32,784 nt of DNA from a virus. Location of the stretch: the IMG/VR virus record IMGVR_UViG_3300042891_001333, positions 1-32,784 of that record, one strand, 5' to 3'. Shown here piece after piece: positions 14,974 to 21,884 of the stretch (position 1 is its first letter; the number at the start of each line of letters is the position of its first letter). The notes under the pieces were generated by a model. That model worked only from the letters and a program-made list of their open reading frames with translations. It did not search any database and was not told the DNA's origin. Made by a program: the position numbers and the translations under genes.

Positions 14974-16317
14974 CTAGAGTCCGTTCATCAGCTGCTGGAT
15001 GGGTCCCGGGTCTTCCTGCGCGTATTCCTGCCACCGCTTGATGCGCTCAGGCGACATCCCCGGCAGCATCTCCCACAGGCCACGTCGCGGCGCATCAACC
15101 TGCGTGCGGAGCTTCCCGACAGCGTCAGCAACCTGCGACAGCGACCGGATCTCCGAGTTCGCCCACTCGACCGCGCCGGCATAGTCATCCCACGCCCCAG
15201 GGATACCGTCGATGAGGCCGGCGAGACGGAACAGTTGCCCGTGGGACTCACCGAACGCGACCGTGTAGTCGTGGATCTTCCGCTGCGTCGACGCTTCCTC
15301 CGCCGCCTGCGCCTCGGCACCGTCCGCGTTGTTCGACTGCGAACCGACGATCGCTTTCTGGCTGATCTGCGCCGCCGTCGCCAGATCCTGCTTCGCGTCA
15401 CGACGAGCCGCAATGTACCCGTTCAGTTCGGTCCCGTCGAGGGTGCCGACCTTCGCTTCCGGGTTCTCGATCAGCAGCAGCCGGTCCCGCTCGAGCGTCG
15501 CTTTCTGCGCTGCCGCGTCCGCATCCGTCTCGGGCTTTTCCATGCCGGTGATGTACCGGATCTTCCATGACGAGTACGACTGCGTCAGGAGCCGGTCGAA
15601 GTTGGTCTGGTCGATGTTCGCCTGGATCGGGATCAAGCGCTCGACCTCGCCGTACACGTTGCCCTCGTCGTCTACGTCGCCCGCGTACCGGACCACCGGG
15701 ACAATCTCCGTGCCATGGACCTGCTTCTCGAGGTACTCCGCGTTTCCGCCGTCGGCGTCGATCTGTAAGACATGGACGGCCTTCTCGTCGACGACACCGA
15801 AATGGAAGTGCCGGCTGTCGGCCTTCTCGGAGTACGCGGAAACCATCGGCCACTCGTCCGCTTCCGGGTCCTGGTACAACGCGATCATGTTCCGCGCGGA
15901 GAACACCTTGATAACCGGTGCCGTGTCTCCCGGGACCGCCAAAGCGAACGACTGGCCACCCTGAAAAGCGGCACGGTAGAGCCGCTTCTGCCGCACAGGC
16001 AAAAGGTTGCGGCGCCAGATCTCCCACAGCCGCGCCTTCATCGCATCCTTGACGTCCTGGTCTGCAACGCCGGGGTTGTAGTCGACAATCTCGAGCGTCT
16101 GCGTCAACACCCGAAGAACCACGTCGATCAGCGGCACAGGCGACTTCTCGAGCAGCGCTTCGTACTCCTGATTTGCCTCACGCGGCTTGAACGGGGGAAC
16201 GTGCACACCGCGGCCCCAGTCCCGGAGCACCGTCTGACGTTCACGCTCCCTCCGCCATGCGGGGATGAGAAGGTCATGTGCCTGCTCCATGATGAGTCTC
16301 TGCTCTCGGGTCACCAC
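14974..16317 (-). CDS. Portal protein (SPP1 gp6-like)
   Basis: 447 residues from the GTG at 16317, overlapping the terminase stop. The next codon, GTG at 16314, is better spaced from the GGGAGG and may be the true start. N-terminal LIMEQAHDLLIPAWRRERER and PLIDVVLRVLTQTLEIVDYN, then the clip/wing part (SARNMIALYQDPEADEWPMV; VHVLQIDADGGNAEYLEKQ). VERLIPIQANIDQTNFDRLL is the typical SPP1-type portal motif that precedes the long channel helix (about 230-260), and QISQKAIVGSQSNNADGAEA follows. Forms the dodecameric vertex through which TerL pumps DNA. Confidence 0.93.
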   Translation of the reverse strand: MVTREQRLIMEQAHDLLIPAWRRERERQTVLRDWGRGVHVPPFKPREANQEYEALLEKSPVPLIDVVLRVLTQTLEIVDYNPGVADQDVKDAMKARLWEIWRRNLLPVRQKRLYRAAFQGGQSFALAVPGDTAPVIKVFSARNMIALYQDPEADEWPMVSAYSEKADSRHFHFGVVDEKAVHVLQIDADGGNAEYLEKQVHGTEIVPVVRYAGDVDDEGNVYGEVERLIPIQANIDQTNFDRLLTQSYSSWKIRYITGMEKPETDADAAAQKATLERDRLLLIENPEAKVGTLDGTELNGYIAARRDAKQDLATAAQISQKAIVGSQSNNADGAEAQAAEEASTQRKIHDYTVAFGESHGQLFRLAGLIDGIPGAWDDYAGAVEWANSEIRSLSQVADAVGKLRTQVDAPRRGLWEMLPGMSPERIKRWQEYAQEDPGPIQQLMNGL

Positions 16318-18110
16318 ACGCCTCCCTTCGGTCCCTTACGTTTCGACGTCGAATTCAGAACCAACGTCCTGACCATCCGTGCACCCACCGCGCACACAGC
16401 AAGGTCGATCTTCCGCGGCGACTCCGGCCCGTCCTTCATCAGCGACACACCATGCCTTGTAGGGAACCGTTTCGCGTTCTTCACATGCCGCGCGAGCTCC
16501 GGGTTACCGTCATGCGTCAGATCACCGTTCTCGATGTCCTCAGCCATCTGCTCAGCCGCCGCAACGAACTTCGCGCCCTCGTCGGAACTGTTCGCCATGT
16601 CGAACGACACCGCATGCTTGTTCGGCCGCGCCCACACGATCAGCCCAGACCCGAAATCCCGATGCCACTCGTCGATCATCGGCGTCCAGAACCGGTCCAG
16701 CGTCCCGTCCTCCCGGGTGTGCGACGGGTCCCCGAAGAACCCGAGCACCCGGTACGTCTTCATGATGTGCCGCACCCGCAGATTCACCTCGGCGCGCGGC
16801 GCGACCCAGTCGAAGTCCTTCGACCGTTCCCGCTTCGGTGGCCGCTGCCACAACCCAAGCGTGAACAACTGCCCGTCGCTGATCCGGCACCCGACAAGCG
16901 CCGTCGCGTCATCCGACTTCGACCCGTCGAAGAACAGGGCTATCTCTTCACCCGGCTTCAGCTTCGACGCCGGCCGCGCCAGATCATCCCACTTCTGCGC
17001 GTTCGCCCACGACTCCTCATCGGAGACGATCTGGTTGTACCAGAACCGCCGCGACTGCGACGGCGGGATCCGCGGGTCCTCCACCTGCTTGCGGAGCCGT
17101 TTCGCGTTCAACCACACCGAGTCGCCACGAACCGAAACGATGACGTCCTCGATGACGTTCGGATTCTCCGGGTCGATCAGCGGCGCGTTCGGTGCCGCCT
17201 CCAGCGAGTCGTACATGACGCCCTGCAACAGGATCTCGTCCGGGCGCGCCTGCGACAGTTCGTAGTTCGTCCGCGTCCGCTCGAGCACCGAGTCTTGCCC
17301 CGGCTGGTACGCATTCGAGATCTGCAACAACCTGCCGTGCACGTCGAGGTCTTCGGCGTCGATCGCATCCGGCGACTTCGCCGCGTTCCGCGCGAGCACC
17401 TCGTACATCGCGATGCCGTTGTTGTTGTCCCGCCAATGGTGAGTCTCATTCAGCAGCGTCGCCGTCGTCCGCGCGCCCTCGATCGGTGTCGGGTTCGACG
17501 TCAACGCTTGCAGGAACCGCTCATCACCGAGCGCGTAAATCTGCTCTTTCCCGATCGCGAGCTGATACTCAGCCTTCGCGTCATCAGTGAACATTCGCGG
17601 GAACAACCGCATCGTGTTCTTCGTCTGCTCCTGCGTCACCGCGAGGATCTGCACCCACGCGGCCGTCTGCTCCGTCGCAACGGCCTGACCGTTCTTCCAC
17701 CCCGCGAACACCGGCACACCCACGAGCTCGTTCGCGCAGTACGCCGCGCCGAACGGGTCCTTACCGTGCCCCTTGATCCGCTGGATGACACCTTCACGGT
17801 CGAAGATCAACTCACCGTTGCTGTCGACGGCGTACCACCACAGCCAGATCCGCGCCTGCTCCGCCGTGAACTTCCACGGCCGGCCCCGCCGCAGCTGCAA
17901 CCGCTGCCCGGTCCACACGAGCGAATCCCACCCGATCGAATGCTCCGGCAGAATGAACCGCCCCTTAGCATCCGTCTCCCACGACGGCCCCAAATGCGAC
18001 GGCTGATACTTAAACGCCGGCCGAGCATCCGGCTCAGACAGCAACTCACGGTAGTACCGGCGAATGTCCGCCGAGTCGTCGTATTTCGGGGCGACGCGTC
18101 TACGCGCCAC
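16311..18110 (-). CDS. Terminase large subunit
   Basis: 599 residues from the GTG at 18110, which overlaps the TerS stop by 11 nt. The frame stays open to 18185, but that would overlap TerS by 86 nt with an Arg-rich, improbable N-terminus. ATPase: a P-loop-like RIKGHGKDPFGAAYCANELV (Asp where Ser/Thr is usual, as in other actinobacteriophage terminases), then Walker B-like LLNETHHWRDNNNG. Nuclease: IALFFDGSKSDDATALVGC with the first acidic residues, VLGFFGDPSH, and the final acidic segment near SPRKIDLAVCAVGAR. It packages and cuts DNA together with TerS and the portal. Confidence 0.94.
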   Translation of the reverse strand: MARRRVAPKYDDSADIRRYYRELLSEPDARPAFKYQPSHLGPSWETDAKGRFILPEHSIGWDSLVWTGQRLQLRRGRPWKFTAEQARIWLWWYAVDSNGELIFDREGVIQRIKGHGKDPFGAAYCANELVGVPVFAGWKNGQAVATEQTAAWVQILAVTQEQTKNTMRLFPRMFTDDAKAEYQLAIGKEQIYALGDERFLQALTSNPTPIEGARTTATLLNETHHWRDNNNGIAMYEVLARNAAKSPDAIDAEDLDVHGRLLQISNAYQPGQDSVLERTRTNYELSQARPDEILLQGVMYDSLEAAPNAPLIDPENPNVIEDVIVSVRGDSVWLNAKRLRKQVEDPRIPPSQSRRFWYNQIVSDEESWANAQKWDDLARPASKLKPGEEIALFFDGSKSDDATALVGCRISDGQLFTLGLWQRPPKRERSKDFDWVAPRAEVNLRVRHIMKTYRVLGFFGDPSHTREDGTLDRFWTPMIDEWHRDFGSGLIVWARPNKHAVSFDMANSSDEGAKFVAAAEQMAEDIENGDLTHDGNPELARHVKNAKRFPTRHGVSLMKDGPESPRKIDLAVCAVGARMVRTLVLNSTSKRKGPKGGVW

Positions 18111-18462
18111 GAGCCCACCTGGCCCTCGCGGCACGCTGCGCCGCGATCGACCTCGGCGACTTCGGCGTCTCCTCCACATCCTCATCAGGAAGCTTCAACG
18201 CCTTCACCAACGCAGCAAACGCCGCCCGATGCTGCCGAACCTCCGCCAACAGCGGATGCGCCACCTGCTGCCCCATCGACCCCGTCACCAGCAGCGGAGC
18301 ACCCTTCAGCTTCGCCTCGAGACGATCAATGAGCGCAAGCTCCCGGCACGCCGACTCCAGCAACGCGAACTCGCTCGACGACAGATCGAACTTCCCCGTG
18401 ATATCACGCCAGAACTTCAACCCCGTCGCACCCATGCCCGCAGGCGCACGCCGACCAGCCAT
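18100..18462 (-). CDS. Terminase small subunit (P27-like)
   Basis: 120 residues from the ATG at 18462, chosen for its excellent AGGAGG 7 nt upstream; the frame extends back to 18717, but that part is a shadow. Sequence MAGRRAPAGMGATGLKFWRD, then FDLSSSEFALLESACRELAL, KLKGAPLLVTGSMGQQVAHP and LLAEVRQHRAAFAALVKALK. The 'G..FWRD', 'LLE.AC..L' and 'G....HPLL.E.R' arrangement is the P27 small-terminase pattern. The C-terminus is basic (SIAAQRAARARWARG). It recognises the packaging site and hands DNA to TerL. Confidence 0.88.
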   Translation of the reverse strand: MAGRRAPAGMGATGLKFWRDITGKFDLSSSEFALLESACRELALIDRLEAKLKGAPLLVTGSMGQQVAHPLLAEVRQHRAAFAALVKALKLPDEDVEETPKSPRSIAAQRAARARWARGA

Positions 18463-18590
18463 CAGTGAGCCTCCTAGACCCTGCGGCCAGCCCTGCCAGC
18501 CGAAAAAACCACCCGAAAATGCATGCGGAAGCGTGCTTGCTATGCCCGTCGGTCTTTTGGCTGGGCCGAGGGGGGACTCCCCCGGGGTGG
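18463..18590. other. Intergenic gap before terminase; possible packaging-site region
   Basis: 128 nt without a gene between the HNH nuclease and TerS. On the minus strand it has the inverted pair ACTCCCC/GGGGGAGT close to the HNH stop, the palindrome GCATGC, and a T-rich run (GGTGGTTTTTTCGG) before the TerS ribosome-binding site. Packaging sites of cos phages often lie near HNH and terminase genes, but I cannot identify a cohesive end from the sequence alone. Confidence 0.35.
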
Positions 18591-18905
18591 TCAGGGGAGT
18601 CGGCGGATGCCGGGGTGTGGTTCGGGGGGTCGTCGCTTCGCTGCGACGTACCGTGCGTGTCTTGCTGCTTGTGCTTGCTGCTGTGTCTCTTGCTTGTGGT
18701 GTGGTGTGCAGATCCACATGAGGACTTCGTCTCGGTGGTCCTCGGGGTCACCTGTGTGGTGGCACTCTGTGCCGGGCGCGGTGCAGCGTTGGCCGTTGGT
18801 GTCTTGCCATTCGCAGATGCCTTCGGCTCTCTTGCGTACGCGGGCTCTGCGTTGAGGCCAGTCGCTCGGGAGGGTTGAGCGTCGGTCGCTGGTGTGCCAC
18901 GCCAT
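18591..18905 (-). CDS. HNH endonuclease (terminase-associated)
   Basis: 104 residues from the ATG at 18905, which overlaps the stop of the zinc-ribbon ORF (TGATG) and has GGGAAG seven nt upstream. Motifs: SDWPQRRARVRKRAEGICEW, then C-AAPGT-like 'RCTAPGTECHHTGDPEDH' (Cys ligands and the HH of the HNH core), then NEV-like 'DEVLMWICTPHHKQETQQQA', where CTPHH is the usual closing Cys/His of HNH folds. HNH nucleases next to terminase genes are needed for packaging and cleavage in several long-tailed phages (HK97 gp74-type). A role with TerS/TerL is likely by position. Confidence 0.88.
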   Translation of the reverse strand: MAWHTSDRRSTLPSDWPQRRARVRKRAEGICEWQDTNGQRCTAPGTECHHTGDPEDHRDEVLMWICTPHHKQETQQQAQAARHARYVAAKRRPPEPHPGIRRLP

Positions 18906-19036
18906 CAGGTGTCTTCCCATGCTGGGTCGCAGCACTCAGCCGCGGCGAGCCTCGACGTGTACTGCGACTCGCAGACGGGGCATTCGAACACGTGCGGGTC
19001 GGCTTGCTCGGTGACGAGTCGTTCGATGTCGGTCAC
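18905..19036 (-). CDS. Tiny zinc-ribbon-like protein
   Basis: 43 residues. GTG start at 19036 overlapping the upstream stop (GTGA), stop overlapping the HNH start (TGATG). Sequence begins VTDIERLVTEQADPHVFECP and contains ECPVC followed after 15 residues by ECCD, a plausible four-cysteine metal site; it ends PAWEDT. The coupling on both sides and the codon use make it a real gene. Unknown function. Confidence 0.75.
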   Translation of the reverse strand: MTDIERLVTEQADPHVFECPVCESQYTSRLAAAECCDPAWEDT

Positions 19037-19197
19037 AGCAATGCCAGCCTTGCCTCGAGCAGGTGTTCGTCATTGTCATGCTCGGGGTGTTCGAGGAGGA
19101 ACCGGCCGATCGCGTCGAGCGCGTCACCCTTGTCTTTCGACTGGGCGCCGATGTGGTCGAGCATCGCGTCCGTGGTCTTCGGGATGTCGCGGACCAT
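19033..19197 (-). CDS. Small hypothetical protein, acidic and helical
   Basis: 54 residues, ATG at 19197 overlapping the upstream stop. MVRDIPKTTDAMLDHIGAQS, then KDKGDALDAIGRFLLEHPEH and a charged helix ending EARLALL. No Cys, no membrane segment. The longer frame upstream is a shadow of other sequence. Translationally coupled at both ends within the small-gene run before terminase. Function unknown. Confidence 0.65.
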   Translation of the reverse strand: MVRDIPKTTDAMLDHIGAQSKDKGDALDAIGRFLLEHPEHDNDEHLLEARLALL

Positions 19198-19307
19198 CAG
19201 TGGTGGTTCCTGTTCCGGTGCCACATGTACATGCGGTGCTGAACCTGGTACGGGACGAACGCGATCACCAGCAAGGTCACCACGAGTATCCCGAGCCTGC
19301 GGAACAT
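19197..19307 (-). CDS. Tiny membrane protein
   Basis: 36 residues, ATG at 19307 with a strong GGGAGG six nt upstream. It is a single hydrophobic helix (LGILVVTLLVIAFVPY, residues 5-20) followed by a basic, His- and Met-rich tail (HRMYMWHRNRNHH). It is the first gene after the 345-nt non-coding region, so it probably heads the late transcript. Topology suggests an N-terminal anchor with a cytoplasmic His/Arg tail. Function unknown. Confidence 0.65.
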   Translation of the reverse strand: MFRRLGILVVTLLVIAFVPYQVQHRMYMWHRNRNHH

Positions 19308-19574
19308 GACCGCCTCCCTTGCGGGGTGTGGTGTCCCGCCGCGCATCACAGCTCCTGGGGCAGGGCTTACGGACACCTCGGGCGGAACGCGATCCGCGCT
19401 GTGAGGCTCCGGTCTCGTGCGTGTAGGTGTGAGCGTGTGGCGGCGGGACAACCCAGACGACCGCCCCAACCTTGGGACGGATACCCTCAACCAGCACAGG
19501 CCGCGTGTCAGACGACTAGCCGGGAGGGGGAAGGATCCCGGGGTGCGGGGCACACGCTCCCCGGGAAGCACAAA

Positions 19575-19610
19575 CCCCGCAGAACCGGTTCTGGACACAG
19601 TTATGCGGGG
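19575..19610 (-). terminator. Candidate terminator with palindromic arm
   Basis: CCCCGCA...TGCGGGG inverted repeat, 7 bp, with the loop carrying the palindrome AGAACCGGTTCT, which could form an alternative 6-bp hairpin. It is followed by TTTGTGCTT on the minus strand. The palindrome itself could also be a repressor operator. Evidence is structural only. Confidence 0.4.
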
Positions 19611-19618
19611 ATGTGACT

Positions 19619-19624
19619 AGCATA
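19619..19624 (-). promoter_or_regulatory. Possible -10 element (TATGCT)
   Basis: Minus strand GGGTATGCTAGTCAC contains TATGCT, a common actinobacterial phage -10 hexamer, about 30 nt downstream of the last small gene of the early block and about 310 nt before the first late gene. No good TTGACA-like box is found 16-18 nt upstream (TTGCGT is 22 nt away). Low confidence. Confidence 0.25.
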
Positions 19625-19652
19625 CCCGATACCACGGGGTTACGACACGCAA

Positions 19653-19823
19653 TCACACTGACGGCGTGTCGCCATGCTCCAGTTCAGCCGATTCCTGAGC
19701 TTGCAAGAGGACCTGCCCGCCGTCGGCGCTGAGATGGTTCACGCAGCGGTCCTCACCAGCAACGACATCGTGCGCGACCCAGTAACCGCCCACCCCGCAT
19801 ACGGAACACGTCGGCCCGCTCAT
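19653..19823 (-). CDS. Small CxxC zinc-binding-like protein
   Basis: 56 residues, ATG at 19823 overlapping the upstream stop within the recurrent GGTGATCCGTCATGA junction. MSGPTCSVCGVGGYWVAHDV, then RCVNH. The arrangement C6-x2-C9 ... C27-x2-H30 is a classic CCCH metal site. The C-terminal part is acidic (QAQESAELEHGDTPSV). It is the last gene of the small-gene block and its stop abuts the hairpin-rich region. Probably a small nucleic-acid- or host-protein-binding adaptor; function unknown. Confidence 0.75.
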   Translation of the reverse strand: MSGPTCSVCGVGGYWVAHDVVAGEDRCVNHLSADGGQVLLQAQESAELEHGDTPSV

Positions 19824-20095
19824 GACGGATCACCCGGTATCTGGTCAAACCCAGTACAGGAGCATCGGGTGCATGCTCCGTCATATTCGAGAGGCGCGGC
19901 CCCGTGCTCACCGTGCTGGTGCAAGCAACCGCAGAGAGAACCATCCTGTACGCATCGGCATTCGCCAACCCACGGACATTCGTGGGCAGCGCCTAGATCC
20001 TTGATCTTCTCGACATGCGCGTCGAGACGGTCGAGGCCGCCGATTGTGCTGATCCGTAACCGCTCCATCGCGTCCCAGAGCGATTCGTCGCTCAT
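19820..20095 (-). CDS. Cysteine-rich small protein
   Basis: 91 residues from the ATG at 20095 (preceded by CAGGGAGC); the frame upstream to 20140 is shadow. N-terminal helix MSDESLWDAMERLRISTIGG, LDRLDAHVEKIKDLG; then a cysteine cluster ECPWVGECRCVQDGSLCGCL and HQHGEH, and CTRCSC near the end; nine Cys in total. Ends in the GDPS peptide encoded by the junction element. It looks like a double metal-binding knuckle after a helical N-terminus. Unknown function. Confidence 0.72.
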   Translation of the reverse strand: MSDESLWDAMERLRISTIGGLDRLDAHVEKIKDLGAAHECPWVGECRCVQDGSLCGCLHQHGEHGAAPLEYDGACTRCSCTGFDQIPGDPS

Positions 20096-20379
20096 GCTCC
20101 CTGTCCTTCCGGTTCCTGTGCCGCAACGACCTTCGCGCATCGTGGGCAGAACGTGAGCACGACATCGAAATCTGTGCTGGCGTCGTCATTTAGGCCATAG
20201 CAGACAAGCCACCCCGACTTCTTGGTGCCGACCCGCTCCCAGCGTCGAGGTACGGTGACGTCCGCACCGCATCCCATCAGACTCGGCATGCCGTCGCAGC
20301 GGTACTCGTATCCACCCTTCACCCGCTCCCCGATGCCATCGAATCCGCGCCAGCCGTTCGCGCGCGCTTCTGCACTCAT
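20092..20379 (-). CDS. Small zinc-ribbon-like protein
   Basis: 95 residues, ATG at 20379 inside a GGTGATCCGTCATGA junction. Two cysteine pairs: YRCDGMPSLMGCGADVTVPR and, near the end, TFCPRCAKVV, spaced like a treble-clef or zinc-ribbon fold, with WLVCYGL between. Begins MSAEARANGWRGFDGIGERV and ends EPEGQGA. Overlaps the next gene by 4 nt. Proteins of this type are frequent in actinobacteriophage early regions without assigned role. Confidence 0.72.
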   Translation of the reverse strand: MSAEARANGWRGFDGIGERVKGGYEYRCDGMPSLMGCGADVTVPRRWERVGTKKSGWLVCYGLNDDASTDFDVVLTFCPRCAKVVAAQEPEGQGA

Positions 20380-20582
20380 GACGGATCACCCGATTCCCTG
20401 TGGCGTATCCACTGGCGCCACGTCTGATCAGCCGCGCCGACTACCTCGAGACGCCAGCGCACCCCGAGGTAGTCGACCACGGTCCCAGTGCGCCGCCAGA
20501 AGGTCCGCCACCATGCTGGCGGCCTCGGTTCGCGACCGCGGTAGCGCGGCGGCGTGTAGATGACCTTCACATTCCCGCTCAT
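20376..20582 (-). CDS. Small basic protein, unknown
   Basis: 68 residues, ATG at 20582 in a GGTGATCCGTCATGA junction and ending in the same element (GDPS). Very rich in Arg and Trp: TPPRYRGREPRPPAWWRTFW, RRTGTVVDYLGVRWRLEVV, then ADQTWRQWIRHRESG. A beta-strand pair (VDYLGVRWRLEVVG) suggests a small SH3- or OB-like fold, possibly nucleic-acid binding from its charge. No family recognised. Confidence 0.68.
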   Translation of the reverse strand: MSGNVKVIYTPPRYRGREPRPPAWWRTFWRRTGTVVDYLGVRWRLEVVGAADQTWRQWIRHRESGDPS

Positions 20583-20917
20583 GACGGATCACCCGGTCGA
20601 TAGAGCACGCGGACAGGCGTGTACGTCGTCGCTTGGTCGTCGTCCAGGTCGTAACCCGGTCCCCAAATCGTGCGCCAGTGATATGTCAGGCTGTCCGTAC
20701 GGATGAATACGCGGCCGATCTCATCGCGGAGTATCGTCCCCTTGGGAAGTTGAGCGATGTCCTCGCTTGCGGTGTACTCCGACTGTTCGATCTCGGCTAC
20801 CAGCCCACGTATGACGCGCTCAAGCCGCCTCACCTCGGGCCACGTCACCTTCCAGCCCATCTCCGCCGCTATTTCACCGCCCGCAAGAGCGGCTCGCGCG
20901 TCGTCAAGGGCACTCAT
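20579..20917 (-). CDS. Small hypothetical protein
   Basis: 112 residues, ATG at 20917. Upstream junction is a variant of the repeated element (GGTGATCAGTCATG). N-terminal helices MSALDDARAALAGGEIAAEM and WPEVRRLERVIRGLVAEIEQ, then strands GTILRDEIGRVFIRTDSLTY, WRTIWGPGYDLDDDQATTYT and VRVLYRPGDPS. The alpha-then-beta order and acidic C-terminal half resemble many uncharacterised actinobacteriophage proteins. No catalytic motif seen. Confidence 0.7.
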   Translation of the reverse strand: MSALDDARAALAGGEIAAEMGWKVTWPEVRRLERVIRGLVAEIEQSEYTASEDIAQLPKGTILRDEIGRVFIRTDSLTYHWRTIWGPGYDLDDDQATTYTPVRVLYRPGDPS

Positions 20918-21156
20918 GACTGATCACCGGGTTCCGATTCGGTCAGTGCGACCATCTCGCCCGCGTCAATCTGACGCCGAGTCCACCACCGCATCGTGAA
21001 TCCGTGGCACTGTGGCCAGCCGGTACTCATGTACTCGCCGCGCGGTTCCTGGGTGCTACCGCACGTTTCGCAGCGGAGGATGCCGCCATGCTGCGGGACG
21101 ATACCTTCCACCGAATGCTGTAGTCCGCGCAATCGGCCAAAGAACTCAACGCTCAT
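20914..21156 (-). CDS. Small zinc-binding-like protein
   Basis: 80 residues from the ATG at 21156 (CAGGGAGC upstream). The frame extends upstream to 21444, but that part overlaps the preceding gene in another frame and is a shadow. MSVEFFGRLRGLQHSVEGIV, then RCETCGSTQEPRGEYMSTGW and PQCHGFTMRWWTRRQIDAG. C29-x2-C32 and C50-H51 could bind a metal. Ends ESEPGDQS, a variant of the shared C-terminal peptide. Confidence 0.7.
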   Translation of the reverse strand: MSVEFFGRLRGLQHSVEGIVPQHGGILRCETCGSTQEPRGEYMSTGWPQCHGFTMRWWTRRQIDAGEMVALTESEPGDQS

Positions 21157-21410
21157 GCTCCCTGCCACTCCGATCGGCGCTCGATGAAGATCGTGTGCGC
21201 CGGGTAGCCCCCGTTGCGCCCGACTGAGTGCACAGGCATTCGCATCCACCACGCGGCCAGGCGCGCTCCGATGAACGTGCGGCGAAAGATCGGCATGGTC
21301 AGCCGGGTGTTCCCGTACCGCACGACGTACGGGAATCCGTGGATGTCGGTATACCGGCGCTGATGCTTCGACGGCCGCGGTCGCCAGACGACTTCCTCCC
21401 GCTCGCTCAT
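21153..21410 (-). CDS. Small basic hypothetical protein
   Basis: 85 residues, ATG at 21410 in a variant junction (GGTGAGCCGTCATG). MSEREEVVWRPRPSKHQRRY, then YVVRYGNTRLTMPIFRRTFI, GARLAAWWMRMPVHSVGRN and HTIFIERRSEWQGA. Rich in Arg and aromatic residues with strand-like segments; no Cys. The C-terminus is encoded by the CAGGGAGCATGAGCG type of junction. Function unknown. Confidence 0.68.
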   Translation of the reverse strand: MSEREEVVWRPRPSKHQRRYTDIHGFPYVVRYGNTRLTMPIFRRTFIGARLAAWWMRMPVHSVGRNGGYPAHTIFIERRSEWQGA

Positions 21411-21565
21411 GACGGCTCACCAGCCGCCGGAAACAAGGCGTCAACCACTGCCGCAGCCAGTCGATTGTGGTACTGCCACACCGTCTCGCGACGCACGTCG
21501 TAGGGCCTTTGACTGCGAATTGCTCGCCGCCCTTCGTCTATGCGGCCGTCTCGCTCTGCGCTCAT
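21407..21565 (-). CDS. Small hypothetical protein, 52 residues
   Basis: ATG at 21565 within a perfect copy of the junction element, TGA overlapping the next ATG. MSAERDGRIDEGRRAIRSQR, PYDVRRETVWQYHNRLAAAV, VDALFPAAGEPS. Charged N-terminal helix followed by an Ala-rich helix (ETVWQYHNRLAAAVVDALF). Supported by coupling on both sides and GC-rich third positions. No function recognised. Confidence 0.7.
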   Translation of the reverse strand: MSAERDGRIDEGRRAIRSQRPYDVRRETVWQYHNRLAAAVVDALFPAAGEPS

Positions 21566-21729
21566 GACGGATCACCCGATTCGTGAGCAGTACGTTCGAC
21601 GGCCCAGACGATGCGAGCACGCGCTCTTTGAAGTGCCAGCGACTCCCGCCAAGGCAAGCGCATCTCAGGTGCCCACTGGCGTAGCGCCCTGAACTCGTCT
21701 TCCCTCAGTTCGACCGTGATCGTCTTCAC
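21562..21729 (-). CDS. Small ribbon-helix-helix-like protein
   Basis: 55 residues from the GTG at 21729 (GGGAGGTCCGGA upstream); the longer frame upstream is a shadow. VKTITVELREDEFRALRQWA, then PEMRLPWRESLALQRARARI, VWAVERTAHESGDPS. A single N-terminal strand (TITVELRE), then two helices separated by a turn, resembles Arc/MetJ ribbon-helix-helix DNA-binding domains, although the usual strand motif is only approximate. Could regulate the small-gene operon. Confidence 0.6.
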   Translation of the reverse strand: MKTITVELREDEFRALRQWAPEMRLPWRESLALQRARARIVWAVERTAHESGDPS

Positions 21730-21884
21730 TCCGGACCTCCCGGTCTCTGGAACGGGCCGGGCTGGCGTAGGCCGAGACTGAACTCGATCACTTGGTAGCC
21801 CTCCCGACGCCAAAACTCGGCGCGAGAAGCATCCACATACCAGTGGAGTACCTCGCCCATGTAAATCACGGCGTAGACGATCAT
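21726..21884 (-). CDS. Small hypothetical protein, 52 residues
   Basis: ATG at 21884 with GAGGAATC upstream, overlapping the preceding stop (ATGA). MIVYAVIYMGEVLHWYVDAS, RAEFWRREGYQVIEFSLGLR, QPGPFQRPGGPE. The strand-helix-strand start (VYAVIY...VEYQVIEFS) suggests a small ferredoxin-like or nucleotide-binding-like fold. The C-terminal PGGPE is encoded by the ribosome-binding site of the next gene. Unknown function. Confidence 0.7.
   Translation of the reverse strand: MIVYAVIYMGEVLHWYVDASRAEFWRREGYQVIEFSLGLRQPGPFQRPGGPE

Larger units (their letters stand above)
19308..19652. other. Hairpin-rich non-coding region between early-type and late blocks
   Basis: No convincing ORF. Read on the minus strand it holds, in order: CCCCGCA/TGCGGGG (19604-19610 with 19575-19581), enclosing the perfect palindrome AGAACCGGTTCT (19581-19592) and followed by GGTTTGTGCTT; then CCCGGGG/CCCCGGG (19559-19565 with 19537-19543); and distant arms GTCCCGCCGC/GCGGCGGGAC (19440-19449 with 19332-19341). 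The first could terminate early transcription; the rest form a structured leader for the late genes. It is the longest gene-free stretch in the window and the best place for transcription control. Confidence 0.6.
20093..21168 (-). repeat. Recurrent junction element B (CAGGGAGCATGAGCG), two copies
   Basis: At the starts of the genes beginning at 20095 and 21156 the same 15 nt occur, giving the previous protein the ending QGA and supplying GGGAG to the next ATG. Near relatives (GCAGGGAAC with ATG or GTG) stand before the methylase (26827) and HTH (26024) genes. Confidence 0.75.

Noticed and set aside
15772-17265. Plus-strand ORF of 497 codons across portal and TerL
   Set aside because: Crosses two real genes in antisense, no domain visible.
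16452-18332. Plus-strand ORF of 626 codons opposite TerL
   Set aside because: Arg/Pro/His-rich composition typical of an antisense frame in high-GC DNA; TerL motifs lie on the other strand.
18100-18717. 205-residue version of the small terminase
   Set aside because: The extra N-terminal part is Thr/Pro-rich shadow sequence crossing the intergenic gap; the ATG at 18462 has a perfect AGGAGG.
18936-19127. 63-residue minus-strand ORF
   Set aside because: It overlaps in another frame the coupled 43-residue zinc-ribbon and 54-residue ORFs, which have proper junctions.
19619-19660. Strong sigma70 late promoter
   Set aside because: Only a TATGCT-like -10 is present; the nearest TTG-type -35 is 22 nt away, so I list it only as a weak candidate.
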